DNA of 52,801 nucleotides from an uncultured Clostridia bacterium (GTDB lineage: Bacteria; Bacillota; Clostridia; Oscillospirales; Ruminococcaceae): NCBI GenBank assembly GCA_947389015.1, contig CANDVA010000020.1, positions 1 to 52,801 on the forward strand, in the 5' to 3' direction. Below, piece by piece: positions 15,041-24,416 of this stretch (its first letter is position 1; every line of letters begins with the position of its first letter). A program made the translations under genes and the position numbers. Below the pieces are notes generated by a model that was given only the letters and a program-made list of their open reading frames with translations, was not told the DNA's origin and did no database searches.

Positions 15041-17563
15041 TCAGCCGAGAACTACCTCGACGGAATGCTCTCCTCCGTCGAATGCGGGAATAACGTTACC
15101 GTCAACGGGCTTGCCGTCGACTGTCATAGATTTGACGCCCGCGCATACGTGGTTCGGGTTGGATACGCTGATGTTGTATGTCGCGCCGCGGAACTGACGG
15201 GAAATCTTGAAGCCGTCCCATTCGTGCGGAATGGACGGATCGATCTGCAAACCGTTGTACTGCGGTTTAACGCCGAGGATATACTGCGAGATCGCAACGA
15301 AATTCCATGCCGCCGTACCAGTAAGCCATGAGTTTTTAGCCTCGCCGTGACGCTTGCCGTCCTTACCCGCGATCATCTGCGCGTATACGTACGGCTCTGT
15401 GCGATGCAGATCGCTAATCTCCTCGCGGAAAGCGGGAGCTATTTTGCTGTAATACTCAAACGCCTTGTCGCCGTGCCCTACGGCAGCCTCCGCGCAGATT
15501 ATCCACGCGTTGTTGTGACAGAACACGCCTGCGTTCTCCTTGTAGCCGCCCGGATAGGTTGATATTTCGCCGTATTCGATCTTATAGGTCGTGAATGCGG
15601 GATTGTTCAACACCAGACCGTGCTTGCTGTTGAGATACTTGTCAACGCTCTCGAGTGTCTTGACGTCGCAGCCCTTGTCCTTGCCGAGACCCGCGAGAAC
15701 ACACCAGCCCTGCGGCTCGATAAATATCTTGCCCTCTTCGCACTCGTGAGAGCCGACCTTGTTGCCGTTGTGATCGTAAGCGCGGAGGAACCATTCGCCG
15801 TCGTAGCCTTTTTCGACGGTAGCAGTGCGCATTTTCTCAATTTCCGCTTCTGCTCGCTTTGCCTCTGCCTCGTCGCCTTTAAGACGGCACATAGCCGCGT
15901 ACTCGGGACCGATAAAGCAGAACATACCCGCGATCATCACAGATTCCGCGTTCTGAGAATAGAACGGAGGATTCGGGAATATTTCCTTGTTGTTGTAGGT
16001 CTGGAAGCTCTCGCCGGGCTTATCGGAGAAGCAGGAGAGGTTAAGACAGTCGTTCCAGTCGGCACGACCAGAAAGCGGCAGACCGTGAGGTCCGATCTTG
16101 GTGCAGACGTGATTGAACGCGCGCTTGCAGTGGTCGAGCATGGTGTCCGCAAGCTCCGCCTTATTCTCGTAGGGAACTTTCTCGTCGAGAATGGAAACGT
16201 CGCCAGTCTCCTTAACGTATTGAGCAACAGCGAGTATCATCCACAGCGGGTCGTCGTTGAAGTTCGAGCCGAGCTCGTGATTGCCCATTTTGGTGAGCGG
16301 CTGATACTGATGATAAGCGCCGCCGTCTTCAAGCATAGTCGCCGCGAGGTCGATAAGACGCTCGCGCGCTCTTTCGGGTATCTGATGAACGAAGCCCAGA
16401 AGATCTTGGTTACTGTCACGGAAGCCCATTCCGCGTCCGATGCCGCTCTCGAAGTAGGAAGCGGAGCGCGACATATTGAACGTAACCATACACTGATACT
16501 GATTCCAGATGTTGACCATACGGTTGACCTTTTCGTCGGGAGAGTCAACGGTATACTGCGTGAGCAGCTTATCCCAGTAATTCTTCAGGCTCTCGAACAG
16601 CTTATCCGCCTTTTCGGGAGTGTTGCAGAGCTCGATCATCTCGAGCGCCTTTTTCTTGTTGATGACGTTCTTGAGTTCCTTTTTGCCGCCTACGCCGTCA
16701 ACGGTATACGAGGCGATAATGCCGTCGTAATTGCCGCTCTTGTCGAACTTTTCGTCAACGGGCATTTCAACATAGCCCAGACAGAAAACAAGCTCCTTGC
16801 TTTCGCCGGGGGCAAGCTCCAGCTCGATATAATGAGAAGCAATGGGCGACCAGCCCTCCGCAACGGAGTTATGCGGCTTACCCTCAAATACCGCGTCGGG
16901 ACGCTCGAAGCCGTTGTACAAACCGAGAAAGCTCTCGCGGTCGGTGTCGAAGCCCTGAACGGGAACGTTTACGGTATAGAACGCGAAGTGATCGCGGCGC
17001 TCTTTGTATTCGGTCTTATGATAGATCGTAGAGCCGACTATCTCGACCTCGCCTGTATTGTAGTTTCTCTGAAAATTTGTGGTATCGTCGTTAGCGTCCC
17101 ACAAGCACCACTCGAGGAAGCTCGTGAACTTGAGCGACTTCTTGTCATTGCTCTCGTTGGTGATGGTGACCTTCTGAACCTCGCCGTTGAAGTCCTGCGG
17201 AACGAAGAACTTCACGCTTGCCTTAACGCCGTTCTTTTTACCCGTGATGATCGTATAGCCCAGACCGTGGCGACACTCGTACTCGTCAAGCTCAGTCTTT
17301 ACGGGCGACCAGCCGGGATTCCACACGGTATCGCCGTCCTTGAGGTAGAAGTATCTTCCGCCCATGTCAACGGGGACGTTGTTGTAGCGGTAACGGGTGA
17401 TGCGGCGCAGACGCGCGTCCTTGTAAAAGCTGTACCCTCCCGCCGTATTGGAGATCAATGAGAAGAACCCTTGAGTTCCCAGATAGTTGATCCATGGATA
17501 CGGGGTACGTGGAGATGTGATGACATACTCCTTTGCCTTGTCGTCAAAATGCCCAAATTTCAT
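15041..17563 (-). CDS. Cellobiose phosphorylase, GH94
   Basis: 840 aa, about the length of Ruminococcus/Cellvibrio cellobiose phosphorylase. It cleaves cytosolic cellobiose with phosphate to glucose-1-phosphate and glucose, saving ATP. N-terminal super-beta-sandwich (~1-300, starting [18 protein letters not shown]), then an (alpha/alpha)6 barrel with [11 protein letters not shown] and [11 protein letters not shown], the latter carrying the proposed general-acid Asp (~residue 502), and a C-terminal jelly-roll (~760-840). The start at 17563 has AAAGGA upstream; the longer frame to 17635 overlaps the promoter. Intracellular: no signal peptide. Its regulation is probably by a LacI-family protein or CcpA through the operator at 17640-17653. 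Confidence 0.95.
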   Translation of the reverse strand: MKFGHFDDKAKEYVITSPRTPYPWINYLGTQGFFSLISNTAGGYSFYKDARLRRITRYRYNNVPVDMGGRYFYLKDGDTVWNPGWSPVKTELDEYECRHGLGYTIITGKKNGVKASVKFFVPQDFNGEVQKVTITNESNDKKSLKFTSFLEWCLWDANDDTTNFQRNYNTGEVEIVGSTIYHKTEYKERRDHFAFYTVNVPVQGFDTDRESFLGLYNGFERPDAVFEGKPHNSVAEGWSPIASHYIELELAPGESKELVFCLGYVEMPVDEKFDKSGNYDGIIASYTVDGVGGKKELKNVINKKKALEMIELCNTPEKADKLFESLKNYWDKLLTQYTVDSPDEKVNRMVNIWNQYQCMVTFNMSRSASYFESGIGRGMGFRDSNQDLLGFVHQIPERARERLIDLAATMLEDGGAYHQYQPLTKMGNHELGSNFNDDPLWMILAVAQYVKETGDVSILDEKVPYENKAELADTMLDHCKRAFNHVCTKIGPHGLPLSGRADWNDCLNLSCFSDKPGESFQTYNNKEIFPNPPFYSQNAESVMIAGMFCFIGPEYAAMCRLKGDEAEAKRAEAEIEKMRTATVEKGYDGEWFLRAYDHNGNKVGSHECEEGKIFIEPQGWCVLAGLGKDKGCDVKTLESVDKYLNSKHGLVLNNPAFTTYKIEYGEISTYPGGYKENAGVFCHNNAWIICAEAAVGHGDKAFEYYSKIAPAFREEISDLHRTEPYVYAQMIAGKDGKRHGEAKNSWLTGTAAWNFVAISQYILGVKPQYNGLQIDPSIPHEWDGFKISRQFRGATYNISVSNPNHVCAGVKSMTVDGKPVDGNVIPAFDGGEHSVEVVLG

Positions 17564-17606
17564 AAGATAAACCGTCCTTTCGGTAAGATTATTTTTACCT
17601 AGTTTA

Positions 17607-17653
17607 AGTATACAACAAATGAGAAAAAAATACAAGGTCTGAAAACGGTTACA
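17607..17653 (-). promoter_or_regulatory. Promoter and LacI/CcpA-type operator of the GH94 gene
   Basis: Minus strand TTGTAT (17630-17635), 17-bp spacer, TATACT (17607-17612). Immediately upstream of the -35 lies TGTAACCGTTTTCA (17640-17653), a dyad around a central CG that matches the catabolite-responsive-element pattern at all core positions except an outer W. A site just upstream of -35 may activate or repress. Confidence 0.65.
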
Positions 17654-18008
17654 CGGTTAATATATATGCAACAAATTTTCGTGCCGTTTTATGGTAAAAT
17701 TGACGAAATTCATGCGCTTATTTGCACACGGCTTTGGGCGTTTCGAGATATAATTAAAATTGAGAACAGGTGACGAAGCCTTTAAGAAAACATTGTTTGT
17801 AAAACCCTTGACAAAATAAAAGTATGTAATATATATGGAAAAATTAGTAACCCAAATATACAACAATGAAAATATTACACCATTTGTGAAAGTTTTTTTG
17901 TTTGGCTGTAAGAACCGGAGTGATGTATAGAGAAAATTTATTATGTATGCAATGTTAATTCAATTTCGATTCATTTAACAGCATAGGTTTTAAGAAAATG
18001 ATTTTATT

Positions 18009-18346
18009 ATGAAAAAGATTATTGTAAAAAATTTTCTTGCTTTGTGGCAGGTTTTTAAGCACAGTTATGCGCTTATCTTTTGTTCCTGCAAGTGTGTTTG
18101 CTGATGATGTTAGTAACTGCGATGTATCTATTGAAATGTATATATATTATTTACCCGAGGTTGTTTTTAAAAATTATGAAAATTATGAGCGTATTTGTGC
18201 ACATCCGAATTGTTGAGCGAGATAATCTCAAACGGCTATGTGTCGGACGCCAATCTGCGGATGCGCTAAACCAAGTCAAGGTATTCAACGATGAGGACGG
18301 CAGGATTGACGTGGTGCTGGAGTTTAATGGGGATTTTAGCCGATAA
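18009..18346 (+). pseudogene. Decayed gene for a small secreted protein
   Basis: ATG at 18009 begins MKKIIVKNF-like signal-peptide sequence, which continues after a frameshift at 18067 (…LSFVPASVFADD, a good signal-peptidase site) to a stop at 18214-18216, and again in a third frame to 18346 (…VKVFNDEDGRIDVVLEFNG…). Three frames in series with protein-like content suggest a broken gene. No family recognised. The rest of 17654-18459 is AT-rich with no other feature I can support. Confidence 0.45.
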
Positions 18347-18459
18347 ATGAATGTTTTATTGTCAAACAGATGAAATTACCTCAAATTCAAGCTTATCATG
18401 CATAACGGTAATGCTGCTCTATCTGTGAAAAGTCTCTCAATTCTATTGAGGGAACAGTA

Positions 18460-19515
18460 TTACAGCATAGTTAAACATTCCTGCAGTAAATGAGACACTT
18501 GACGGTCTATTGTAAATAACTCTTGAAATAAGGATTTAAGTTCCGCTCTGGCAGATGAATTATTCAACAACTCAGCGATGTTTTTGGGTACACAAAAGAA
18601 AGTTTCCGATGAAACACCCAGAAGCGCCCAGATTTTCCATGCCTGATCATGGAAATGAAGATGTAAATCCGATGCATCCAAAAGTAATTCCTTACATTTA
18701 TTTTCGCCGACCATAGTTACCAAAGTGTTCCTGTAACATTCGGAGGCATGCCATCTGGTTTCTATGGCGAGACCATTTATTTGATTCAGCCATTTGCCGA
18801 GCTTTTGTCCGTCCGGTTCCGATTCTAATTTTTGATATACCTTTTGCTCCAGCTTATTCCTGCTGCCGGTATTTAAGTGCCGTATCATATGATCGAGAGA
18901 TTCGGACAAGGAGATCGTACTATTATATTTATCTGTTATGAAAACAATATTGCTGAGCTTATTATACCAATCCTTATCGGGCTGCGGCAACCTACGGTGT
19001 TTCATTAGATACGGAAGATTTTTTACATCATCGTATCCTGTTATCACCGCCCACAAATCGCCAAGACTTAATTTTATCAATACAGGCTGTTTGTTTTTTA
19101 TGGACTGCTTTATTCTTTCAAACAGAACATCTTCCTCTGTATCTTTGTTCATTGACTCATAGTGATAACCTGACGCGTATAAAGCCAAGGATAACCGATC
19201 AAGAGCGGTCTCCGAAAATTCGTCCGCCGAGTATGGCTTGTCGAACGAATTACCGATTTCTTTATCTATCCAAAAATATGCGCACCCTGTTATTGTGATC
19301 AAATATTGATATATTTTAAGGTGATGTTTATTGATAAAATGTTCGTTTCCGCAATCGCCGCATTTTATACAGCTGCGTTGATGCTTGCCACAGAAAAAGG
19401 GGGTGTCCTCCGTGTAGGCGTCCCGATATAAAAGAATAGAAGAAAGGGCGCCGAAAAATGAGTTCCTTTGCGCATTTACAGGAAAAGAAACTAAGTTTTC
19501 AATACTTTTTATCAT
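18460..19515 (-). CDS. BtrH/C39-like paralogue with CxxCGDC motif (351 aa)
   Basis: Related along its length to the protein at 22882-24018: both start with a short lead, then N-[SG]-F-x-x-AL-S-S, Y-T-[ED]-DTP, and a cysteine cluster (here SCIKCGDCG); both have a central domain with a WHA[SA]E motif and end with a similar WKIW…ELK.LF helix pair. The fold resembles proteins related to the BtrH N-terminal/C39-like peptidase group, but I cannot assign catalytic residues, so function is open. No signal peptide or membrane helix. The start overlaps the GNAT stop by 4 bases, making it the last gene of the MerR-GNAT operon. Confidence 0.7.
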   Translation of the reverse strand: MIKSIENLVSFPVNAQRNSFFGALSSILLYRDAYTEDTPFFCGKHQRSCIKCGDCGNEHFINKHHLKIYQYLITITGCAYFWIDKEIGNSFDKPYSADEFSETALDRLSLALYASGYHYESMNKDTEEDVLFERIKQSIKNKQPVLIKLSLGDLWAVITGYDDVKNLPYLMKHRRLPQPDKDWYNKLSNIVFITDKYNSTISLSESLDHMIRHLNTGSRNKLEQKVYQKLESEPDGQKLGKWLNQINGLAIETRWHASECYRNTLVTMVGENKCKELLLDASDLHLHFHDQAWKIWALLGVSSETFFCVPKNIAELLNNSSARAELKSLFQELFTIDRQVSHLLQECLTML

Positions 19516-20024
19516 TTGAATTCCTCCATGTGATTGATTGTTTTGCAGAGTTTGAATTGAGCCTCAAATCTGTCTCTGCCGCCTTCAACGCCAACTATAT
19601 GGAACCCGCATTTATTTGTGTAAAAACAGTGATTGCGGTAGGAGACAGCGGGAGTTTCCGCATACCATGTCTTAACCTTCGGATACATATGCTCCACAAA
19701 ACGCCATGTCGTGCTGCCATATCCATTGCCGCTCAGGTCGGTGTCAATAAAAATATTTCCAAGATAGCCTGAGCCTTGTTCCTCATGGATAAATAGTATG
19801 ATTGCGCCTATAGGTGTACCTCTAAGGTCAATGCGATATGATGTGGCTTCGGGATTAAATCCCCATTTCTCTAAAAAGCTGCCGTCATCGTAACCCGGCG
19901 GTCCGCCCGCGGTTTTTTGAAAAAACAGTTGCGAGTCGTTGTCGAAACAACGTTTCATAATGGGAGTCAGAAGCGGAATATCCTTTTTTACCATTGGTGT
20001 AAAGGTCAATTGTTCAAATTCCAT
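19512..20024 (-). CDS. GNAT family N-acetyltransferase
   Basis: 170 aa. The GNAT acetyl-CoA motif A appears as GYLGNIFIDTDLSGNGYGSTTWRF (the R/Q-x-x-G-x-G/A loop is here SGNGYG), followed by motif B around YRNHCFYTNKCGF. An N-terminal GGPPGYDDGSF insert resembles acetyltransferases that act on small amines or peptides; the acceptor is unknown. Cytosolic. GGAGG stands 7 bases before the start; the gene begins 5 bases after the MerR-fusion stop and overlaps the next gene by 4 bases, so the three are one operon. Confidence 0.88.
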   Translation of the reverse strand: MEFEQLTFTPMVKKDIPLLTPIMKRCFDNDSQLFFQKTAGGPPGYDDGSFLEKWGFNPEATSYRIDLRGTPIGAIILFIHEEQGSGYLGNIFIDTDLSGNGYGSTTWRFVEHMYPKVKTWYAETPAVSYRNHCFYTNKCGFHIVGVEGGRDRFEAQFKLCKTINHMEEFK

Positions 20025-20028
20025 TGTT

Positions 20029-22653
20029 TTACCTCCGTATGTTTTTATTCAGTATCTTTACAACCTCGTCGATAATATCACCGCATTCGCGAATTCTTGC
20101 GGCGATCTTTTCACGTCTCTCGGGATTTTGCAGCGTTTCAAGCGTTATATTGAAGCCGCCTCCGAGAGCTTCGAGATCGTTTTCGCCGTCGTTGTGCCAA
20201 ATATCAGCGGTGCGTTTGTACAAGAGACTGATGTCGTAAAGATATGTCATATCAGGATTTAAGTCGTTTGCGCGGTGTAAAAAATTAGGGCAGCAGCAGC
20301 CGTTTGTGGCAAGCACACAAACAAAATTGGTGTACATTGACCACAGGTCGAATTCCTCCGGTTTTATTTTCTCATAATACCCGCTTTCAATGTCATCCGC
20401 CCATTTGCGGAAGGCAGCTGCTCCAAAGCAATATTTTTCGTTGTCTGTTGTAAGAAGTTCCGGAAGCGCGTAAATTGCTTCACGGCAAATTTCCGCAATG
20501 TCTTTTTGTTCTTTTTTCTCACCAACAAATATCCAGCCGCTTTTATCGGTATCCTCGCCTACCGCTTTATCGCACGAAACGCGCTGAGGCTCGCTGTTAT
20601 TTCCCGAAATATATATAAGCGTTTTTCCGTATTCTTCATAACCGACAAACACACCGCAGGGTTGTTCCGAATGTCCTGTGGATATAACGGGAACTCCTTT
20701 GTCAATATAGGAGATAAGCATTTTCAGATACATTTCTTTATTTTTGCGAAGAACGCGGCTGAAAACATACGCGGCAGAATAACCGCACTTTTCAAAAACT
20801 CCCTCAAAGAAATTACCGTCACCGTTGACCTGATAGTGCGCATTCACTCCATCGCCGGCAAAGGGCTGTTTGTAATGCTGGGCAAATATATCTCCTGTAA
20901 GTCCTTCAAAAAAAAGATAATCAAACTCCTTTTCTCCAAGGCATTCCATTACATATCCTGCGCTCCCGTTAAACCAGTAATTTTCGCCGTATTCGTCTGT
21001 AATAAGACGATGAATAACGGGGATCAGGTTATTGCTTCGCCTTGTATTTACGGTAAGTTCCTGGTTCTTTATTTTTTTTGGCTGAGAATACGCAAGCTGT
21101 GATATACTGATTTTTCTGAAATATTTCATTCCCTGACCGCTCGAGCCGATAACGATAGGATATGCTTCTTCACGATTCAGGTCAAGGAACATATACGGAA
21201 AATTAATTCCGCAATATCGTATTTCACCGTTTATTATGACCGCCAAATGCTTTTGTCCGACGATCCATGTGACATGATTATATTCGTTCGGCTTGATACG
21301 ACCTCTGCTCGGGAAATTATAAAGGTCGTGAAAAATCGGCTGATGAAAGCTGATTGCTTCTTCCCGACAGCTCGAATGGTTATTCGTATTGATACCGAAA
21401 TCCATAATTTTCAGATTTACTCCGCTGTTATAGCTGTCGGAACCGTGATAAAAAACAATACTGCTTTCGCTGTCACCGTAGCCGAACTGCTCGTCGTCCA
21501 TCGGTACGCGGAAATCTATATCCACTCTGAACGGCAGCTTTACAGACACGTTTGTATTAAGCGTCCGCGTGGAGATCCAGCCTGTATATTCGGCTTCGCC
21601 GTTGTCAAGTACTCGGTAATGAGGGTCGTTGATAGTCGTAATTTTATCAAGTGCGACATCCTTTTCCCACAATATCGGATTTTGACTGTTGATCTCATCT
21701 TCCGTGATATTCGTGATCTCGACAGGTCTTGGATAAAGCGTTGCGTCCGGAATTCTTTTTTTTACCGGAACATATAACGCAACAAGCTGTCTGCGTTCAT
21801 CGGGAGAGATGAGATTTTCTGTCATGGCGGCATGGCGCAGACTGCCGTCGGCTGCGTAATCTATTTGATAAAATTTATTTTCGTCAAAGCTTTTTATCAA
21901 AGCGTGAAACGACTGGTTCATATCGTCATCAAGATATAAATTTGCCGCGGCAAACAAACCTCCGTCAAAAATAAAATCCGAAAAATCGCTGTCGTTTACA
22001 AAGTCATCGTCAATTCTTGAGATCATAACGTCGTTTTCGTATTCTCGATACTCAAAGCTTTCGTGATAATCTGCTTTCAAACTGTTCATCTGAATATGAC
22101 GTGAAAAGGCGTCGGTGTCAGAGTTTTGCGGATCAGTCTTAAGGTATGAGGACAACACGCGCATTTTCGGCAGCTTTACAATGGAAATATCAAGAGGCCG
22201 CGCAAGCCTTTCCGATACTTCGGAAAGCTGTTCCATACCGACGCTTTCCCGCACGGTGAGCTGCTTGTCCATTTCCTCGTACAAAAGAGGCAGAGCGGAG
22301 ATATGCTTGATGCCCTTTTCGATCATTTTATTCAAAAAATCGTTAATAATGCGTTTAAGTTCAGACAGAGCCGTGACCTCGCGGTCTATTTCACTTAGCC
22401 TGTCCACAAAAACCTGTGTGATGTCCGACGTTTCACGGCTGTCGTAAATTCTTACAATGTCTTTTATCGGTATCTGCATTTTGCGAAGTACCATGATCTG
22501 CCGCAGCCTCTGTACATTCTGCTCATCATAATAGCGGTATTTTTCAAACTGCGGGCGAACGCTTGTGATAAGCCCCGCTTCCTCGTAATAACGCAGTGTT
22601 CTTGACGATAATCCGAGCTGAGTGCTTAGGTCGGTTATTTTGATTAAACTCAT
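20029..22653 (-). CDS. Giant MerR-type regulator fused to GyrI-like, lectin-like and BtrH/C39-like domains
   Basis: 874 aa from ATG at 22653 (GGAGAGG upstream); ordinary MerR proteins are 120-280 aa. Residues ~1-70: MerR winged helix (ITDLSTQLGLSSRTLRYYEEAGL, arm YRYYDEQNVQRLRQI). ~80-125: dimerisation coiled coil. ~140-290: GyrI/AraC-effector-like domain ending VALYVPVKKR. ~300-500: beta-rich segment like a concanavalin/LamG jelly roll (WISTRTLNTNVSVKLPFRVDIDF…). ~520-874: a domain with YWFNGSAGYVME, FDYLFFEGLTGD, CGVFVGYEEYG and CFGAAAFRKWADDIE, related to BtrH/C39-like proteins, including the two stand-alone relatives nearby. No membrane segment. Probably senses a ligand and activates the 19-bp-spacer promoter at 24087-24117. 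Domain names beyond MerR are inference. Confidence 0.82.
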   Translation of the reverse strand: MSLIKITDLSTQLGLSSRTLRYYEEAGLITSVRPQFEKYRYYDEQNVQRLRQIMVLRKMQIPIKDIVRIYDSRETSDITQVFVDRLSEIDREVTALSELKRIINDFLNKMIEKGIKHISALPLLYEEMDKQLTVRESVGMEQLSEVSERLARPLDISIVKLPKMRVLSSYLKTDPQNSDTDAFSRHIQMNSLKADYHESFEYREYENDVMISRIDDDFVNDSDFSDFIFDGGLFAAANLYLDDDMNQSFHALIKSFDENKFYQIDYAADGSLRHAAMTENLISPDERRQLVALYVPVKKRIPDATLYPRPVEITNITEDEINSQNPILWEKDVALDKITTINDPHYRVLDNGEAEYTGWISTRTLNTNVSVKLPFRVDIDFRVPMDDEQFGYGDSESSIVFYHGSDSYNSGVNLKIMDFGINTNNHSSCREEAISFHQPIFHDLYNFPSRGRIKPNEYNHVTWIVGQKHLAVIINGEIRYCGINFPYMFLDLNREEAYPIVIGSSGQGMKYFRKISISQLAYSQPKKIKNQELTVNTRRSNNLIPVIHRLITDEYGENYWFNGSAGYVMECLGEKEFDYLFFEGLTGDIFAQHYKQPFAGDGVNAHYQVNGDGNFFEGVFEKCGYSAAYVFSRVLRKNKEMYLKMLISYIDKGVPVISTGHSEQPCGVFVGYEEYGKTLIYISGNNSEPQRVSCDKAVGEDTDKSGWIFVGEKKEQKDIAEICREAIYALPELLTTDNEKYCFGAAAFRKWADDIESGYYEKIKPEEFDLWSMYTNFVCVLATNGCCCPNFLHRANDLNPDMTYLYDISLLYKRTADIWHNDGENDLEALGGGFNITLETLQNPERREKIAARIRECGDIIDEVVKILNKNIRR

Positions 22654-22676
22654 ACCTGCCTCTCCTTTCTGTAAAC

Positions 22677-22705
22677 AGTATATCACTTAATGTTATAAAA
22701 GTCAA
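22677..22705 (-). promoter_or_regulatory. Promoter of the MerR-fusion operon
   Basis: Minus strand TTGACT (22700-22705), 17-bp spacer, TATACT (22677-22682). The spacer (TTTATAACATTAAGTGA) resembles that of the promoter at 24087-24117 but is two bases shorter, as expected if the same regulator recognises both yet only the longer one needs untwisting. Confidence 0.65.
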
Positions 22706-22881
22706 GGGACGACTTCCGTATGGTCGCCTGTCGTTATAAAGCCGCCTATTTTTAAAATAAATAATTACCATTCATTATATACAAGCCGCAAATGTTAAAA
22801 AAACAAATATTTGCGGCTTTATTTGCGGCTTTACGTATAAAACGTCGGTGCTTTTAGGTGTTTCGAACTTTAATAAATATG

Positions 22882-24018
22882 TTAATTGCGTACAGCGTTC
22901 AAAATTTCCAGAATCCCACCGGCAACCGCGCGGTCGTTGCCAAATACGATTTTAAACAGCCGCTTCAGCTCGTTCTGCACATCTGAGTGCTGAATCAACT
23001 TGAATGACTCCTCCGTGGGGAGATATCCGGTCTGTGGTCCAACATTCAGGCAAGACCAGATTTTCCAGCCTATCCCGTGAGTTTCGTTGTTTCCCTCTGC
23101 GCTATAACGCTTGAAAAACAGATCTGCCAGTTTTTCAGCCGCGGCTTTCAGTTTGTTTGATTCCGCCGAATCAACAAGTGAATACAAAAGATTATCCTTT
23201 GACGTAAATGCTTCCGCCGCGTGCCACCTTGCTTCGATCGGAACGCCGTTTATCCCCATAAGCTTGTACGACAGCATTACAGCGTTTTCGGGCGTAACAT
23301 TTGACAAATCGGACATAATTTCATTCTCCAAGGCGTCGTGCGAGGGATCGCTCAGCACGGCGTATATCCGTTTGAGTATGTCAAAATAAATCTGCTTGCA
23401 AGCTGCACTGTTTGTACGGTCAACTTCACCTGTTATAACAATGATATCCTCATATGCTCCGCTTGTCTCATCGTTCACCTCGCCGCCGTAATTCATAACG
23501 GTGATACCGTCGTTCGTGTATCCGCATACAATCTTCCAGCATGAGACCCACGCCGTTTCATCCGTATATACATTGTGATTTGCCGCCATCGCAGGGTATC
23601 CCGCGTCGATTGAATCTTTTATGATCTCGCGGATCTCTGCAATGGTTTTGTTTTTGAAGCGAATGAACGAAAGTCCCGCAAAACCCATGATATCCGCCAT
23701 AAAACCGTCGTCCCAGCGCCAGCCGACCGGGGTATCGGGAATCGTGTGTGCGCCAACGCTGTCGTCCTCGGGATAATCAAATCCAAACGCCAATCCCGAC
23801 ACGGTGAGCAGGCAATGATAGACGCTTGACTGTGTCTTGCCAAGAGACTGTCCGGTGCAGTCGCCGCATTTTTTGCAGTAGCAGTCTTTTGACGTATACC
23901 AGTAGGGGGTATCGTCGGTGTATTTTTTTGCAGCGCATACCACACTTGACAAAGCCGCGATGAATCCGTTGGATTCTGCGTCGTGTGGGAACGGGTGGGT
24001 GGTAAGTTGTTTTTTCAT
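22882..24018 (-). CDS. BtrH/C39-like paralogue with CxxCGDC motif (378 aa)
   Basis: Paralogue of the 351-aa protein at 18460-19515 and related to the C-terminal part of the MerR fusion. N-terminus: NGFIAALSSVVCAA, YTDDTPYWY, then CYCKKCGDC, a likely metal-binding cysteine cluster. Central: IMGFAGLSF, a HNVYTDETAWVSCWKIVCGY stretch (candidate Cys/His region) and NYGGE. C-terminal: IEARWHAAEAF and GIGWKIWSCLN. No signal peptide. GGAG lies 7-8 bases before the start. It is transcribed separately from the operon to its left, from a MerR-type promoter. Function unknown; a peptidase, acyltransferase or ligand-binding role are all possible. Confidence 0.72.
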   Translation of the reverse strand: MKKQLTTHPFPHDAESNGFIAALSSVVCAAKKYTDDTPYWYTSKDCYCKKCGDCTGQSLGKTQSSVYHCLLTVSGLAFGFDYPEDDSVGAHTIPDTPVGWRWDDGFMADIMGFAGLSFIRFKNKTIAEIREIIKDSIDAGYPAMAANHNVYTDETAWVSCWKIVCGYTNDGITVMNYGGEVNDETSGAYEDIIVITGEVDRTNSAACKQIYFDILKRIYAVLSDPSHDALENEIMSDLSNVTPENAVMLSYKLMGINGVPIEARWHAAEAFTSKDNLLYSLVDSAESNKLKAAAEKLADLFFKRYSAEGNNETHGIGWKIWSCLNVGPQTGYLPTEESFKLIQHSDVQNELKRLFKIVFGNDRAVAGGILEILNAVRN

Positions 24019-24086
24019 ATTGATTCTCCTTTAAAAATTAAATTTAATTAAGATGTTCTCCACATGATCGGTACATCTCTTAAAAT

Positions 24087-24117
24087 AGTATACCACTTGA
24101 CGTTACGTCAAAGTCAA
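24087..24117 (-). promoter_or_regulatory. MerR-type promoter with 19-bp spacer and central dyad
   Basis: Minus strand TTGACT (24112-24117), 19-bp spacer, TATACT (24087-24092). The spacer contains a perfect dyad TTGACGT-A-ACGTCAA (24097-24111). Over-long spacing with a dyad between -35 and -10 is the hallmark of promoters activated by MerR-family proteins through DNA untwisting. It drives the 378-aa paralogue. Confidence 0.75.
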
Positions 24118-24143
24118 GAGCTTGGTTATATAATTTTATATTA

Positions 24144-24314
24144 TTATTGAATCTTCTTATGTGTGCGCACGACACTCAAAAGCATAATCAGAATTATTTT
24201 TGTTAAAACTGTTACGTTAAGCCGTTTGATCTCCTTGTCGTACTCCTTTAATTGCCGCCGCAATTCTTCGTTTTCGGCCGCGAGCGTAAACGCGGTTTCC
24301 GGACGCTTTACCAT
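24144..24314 (-). CDS. Small coiled-coil tail-anchored protein (56 aa)
   Basis: ATG at 24314. Begins MVKRPETAF, then a charged heptad region (AAENEELRRQLKEYDKEIKR) and a C-terminal hydrophobic helix (VTVLTKIILIMLLSVV) followed by a basic end. Codon use is like the core genes. The Shine-Dalgarno is weak (AAAAAG), so it could be a gene end or a pseudogene piece. The rest of 24019-24416 holds the MerR-type promoter and the AGCS terminator. Confidence 0.4.
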   Translation of the reverse strand: MVKRPETAFTLAAENEELRRQLKEYDKEIKRLNVTVLTKIILIMLLSVVRTHKKIQ

Positions 24315-24384
24315 CTTTTTGTATGATGAGTGCTTTTTTTGATTTCGTTACAGTTTCTTAAATTTTTTTCATATTCAGATGAAA

Positions 24385-24410
24385 AACCGCGGGAATTTCT
24401 TTCCGCGGTT
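24385..24410 (-). terminator. Terminator of the AGCS symporter gene
   Basis: Stem AACCGCGG/CCGCGGTT; on the minus strand it is followed by TTTTCAT just after the stop at 24417. Confidence 0.85.
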
Positions 24411-24416
24411 CGTTAT

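Noticed and set aside
15620-17461. 613-codon plus-strand open frame
   Set aside because: It lies exactly opposite the cellobiose phosphorylase gene, has no ribosome site or recognisable domain, and reads as an antisense shadow produced by codon bias.
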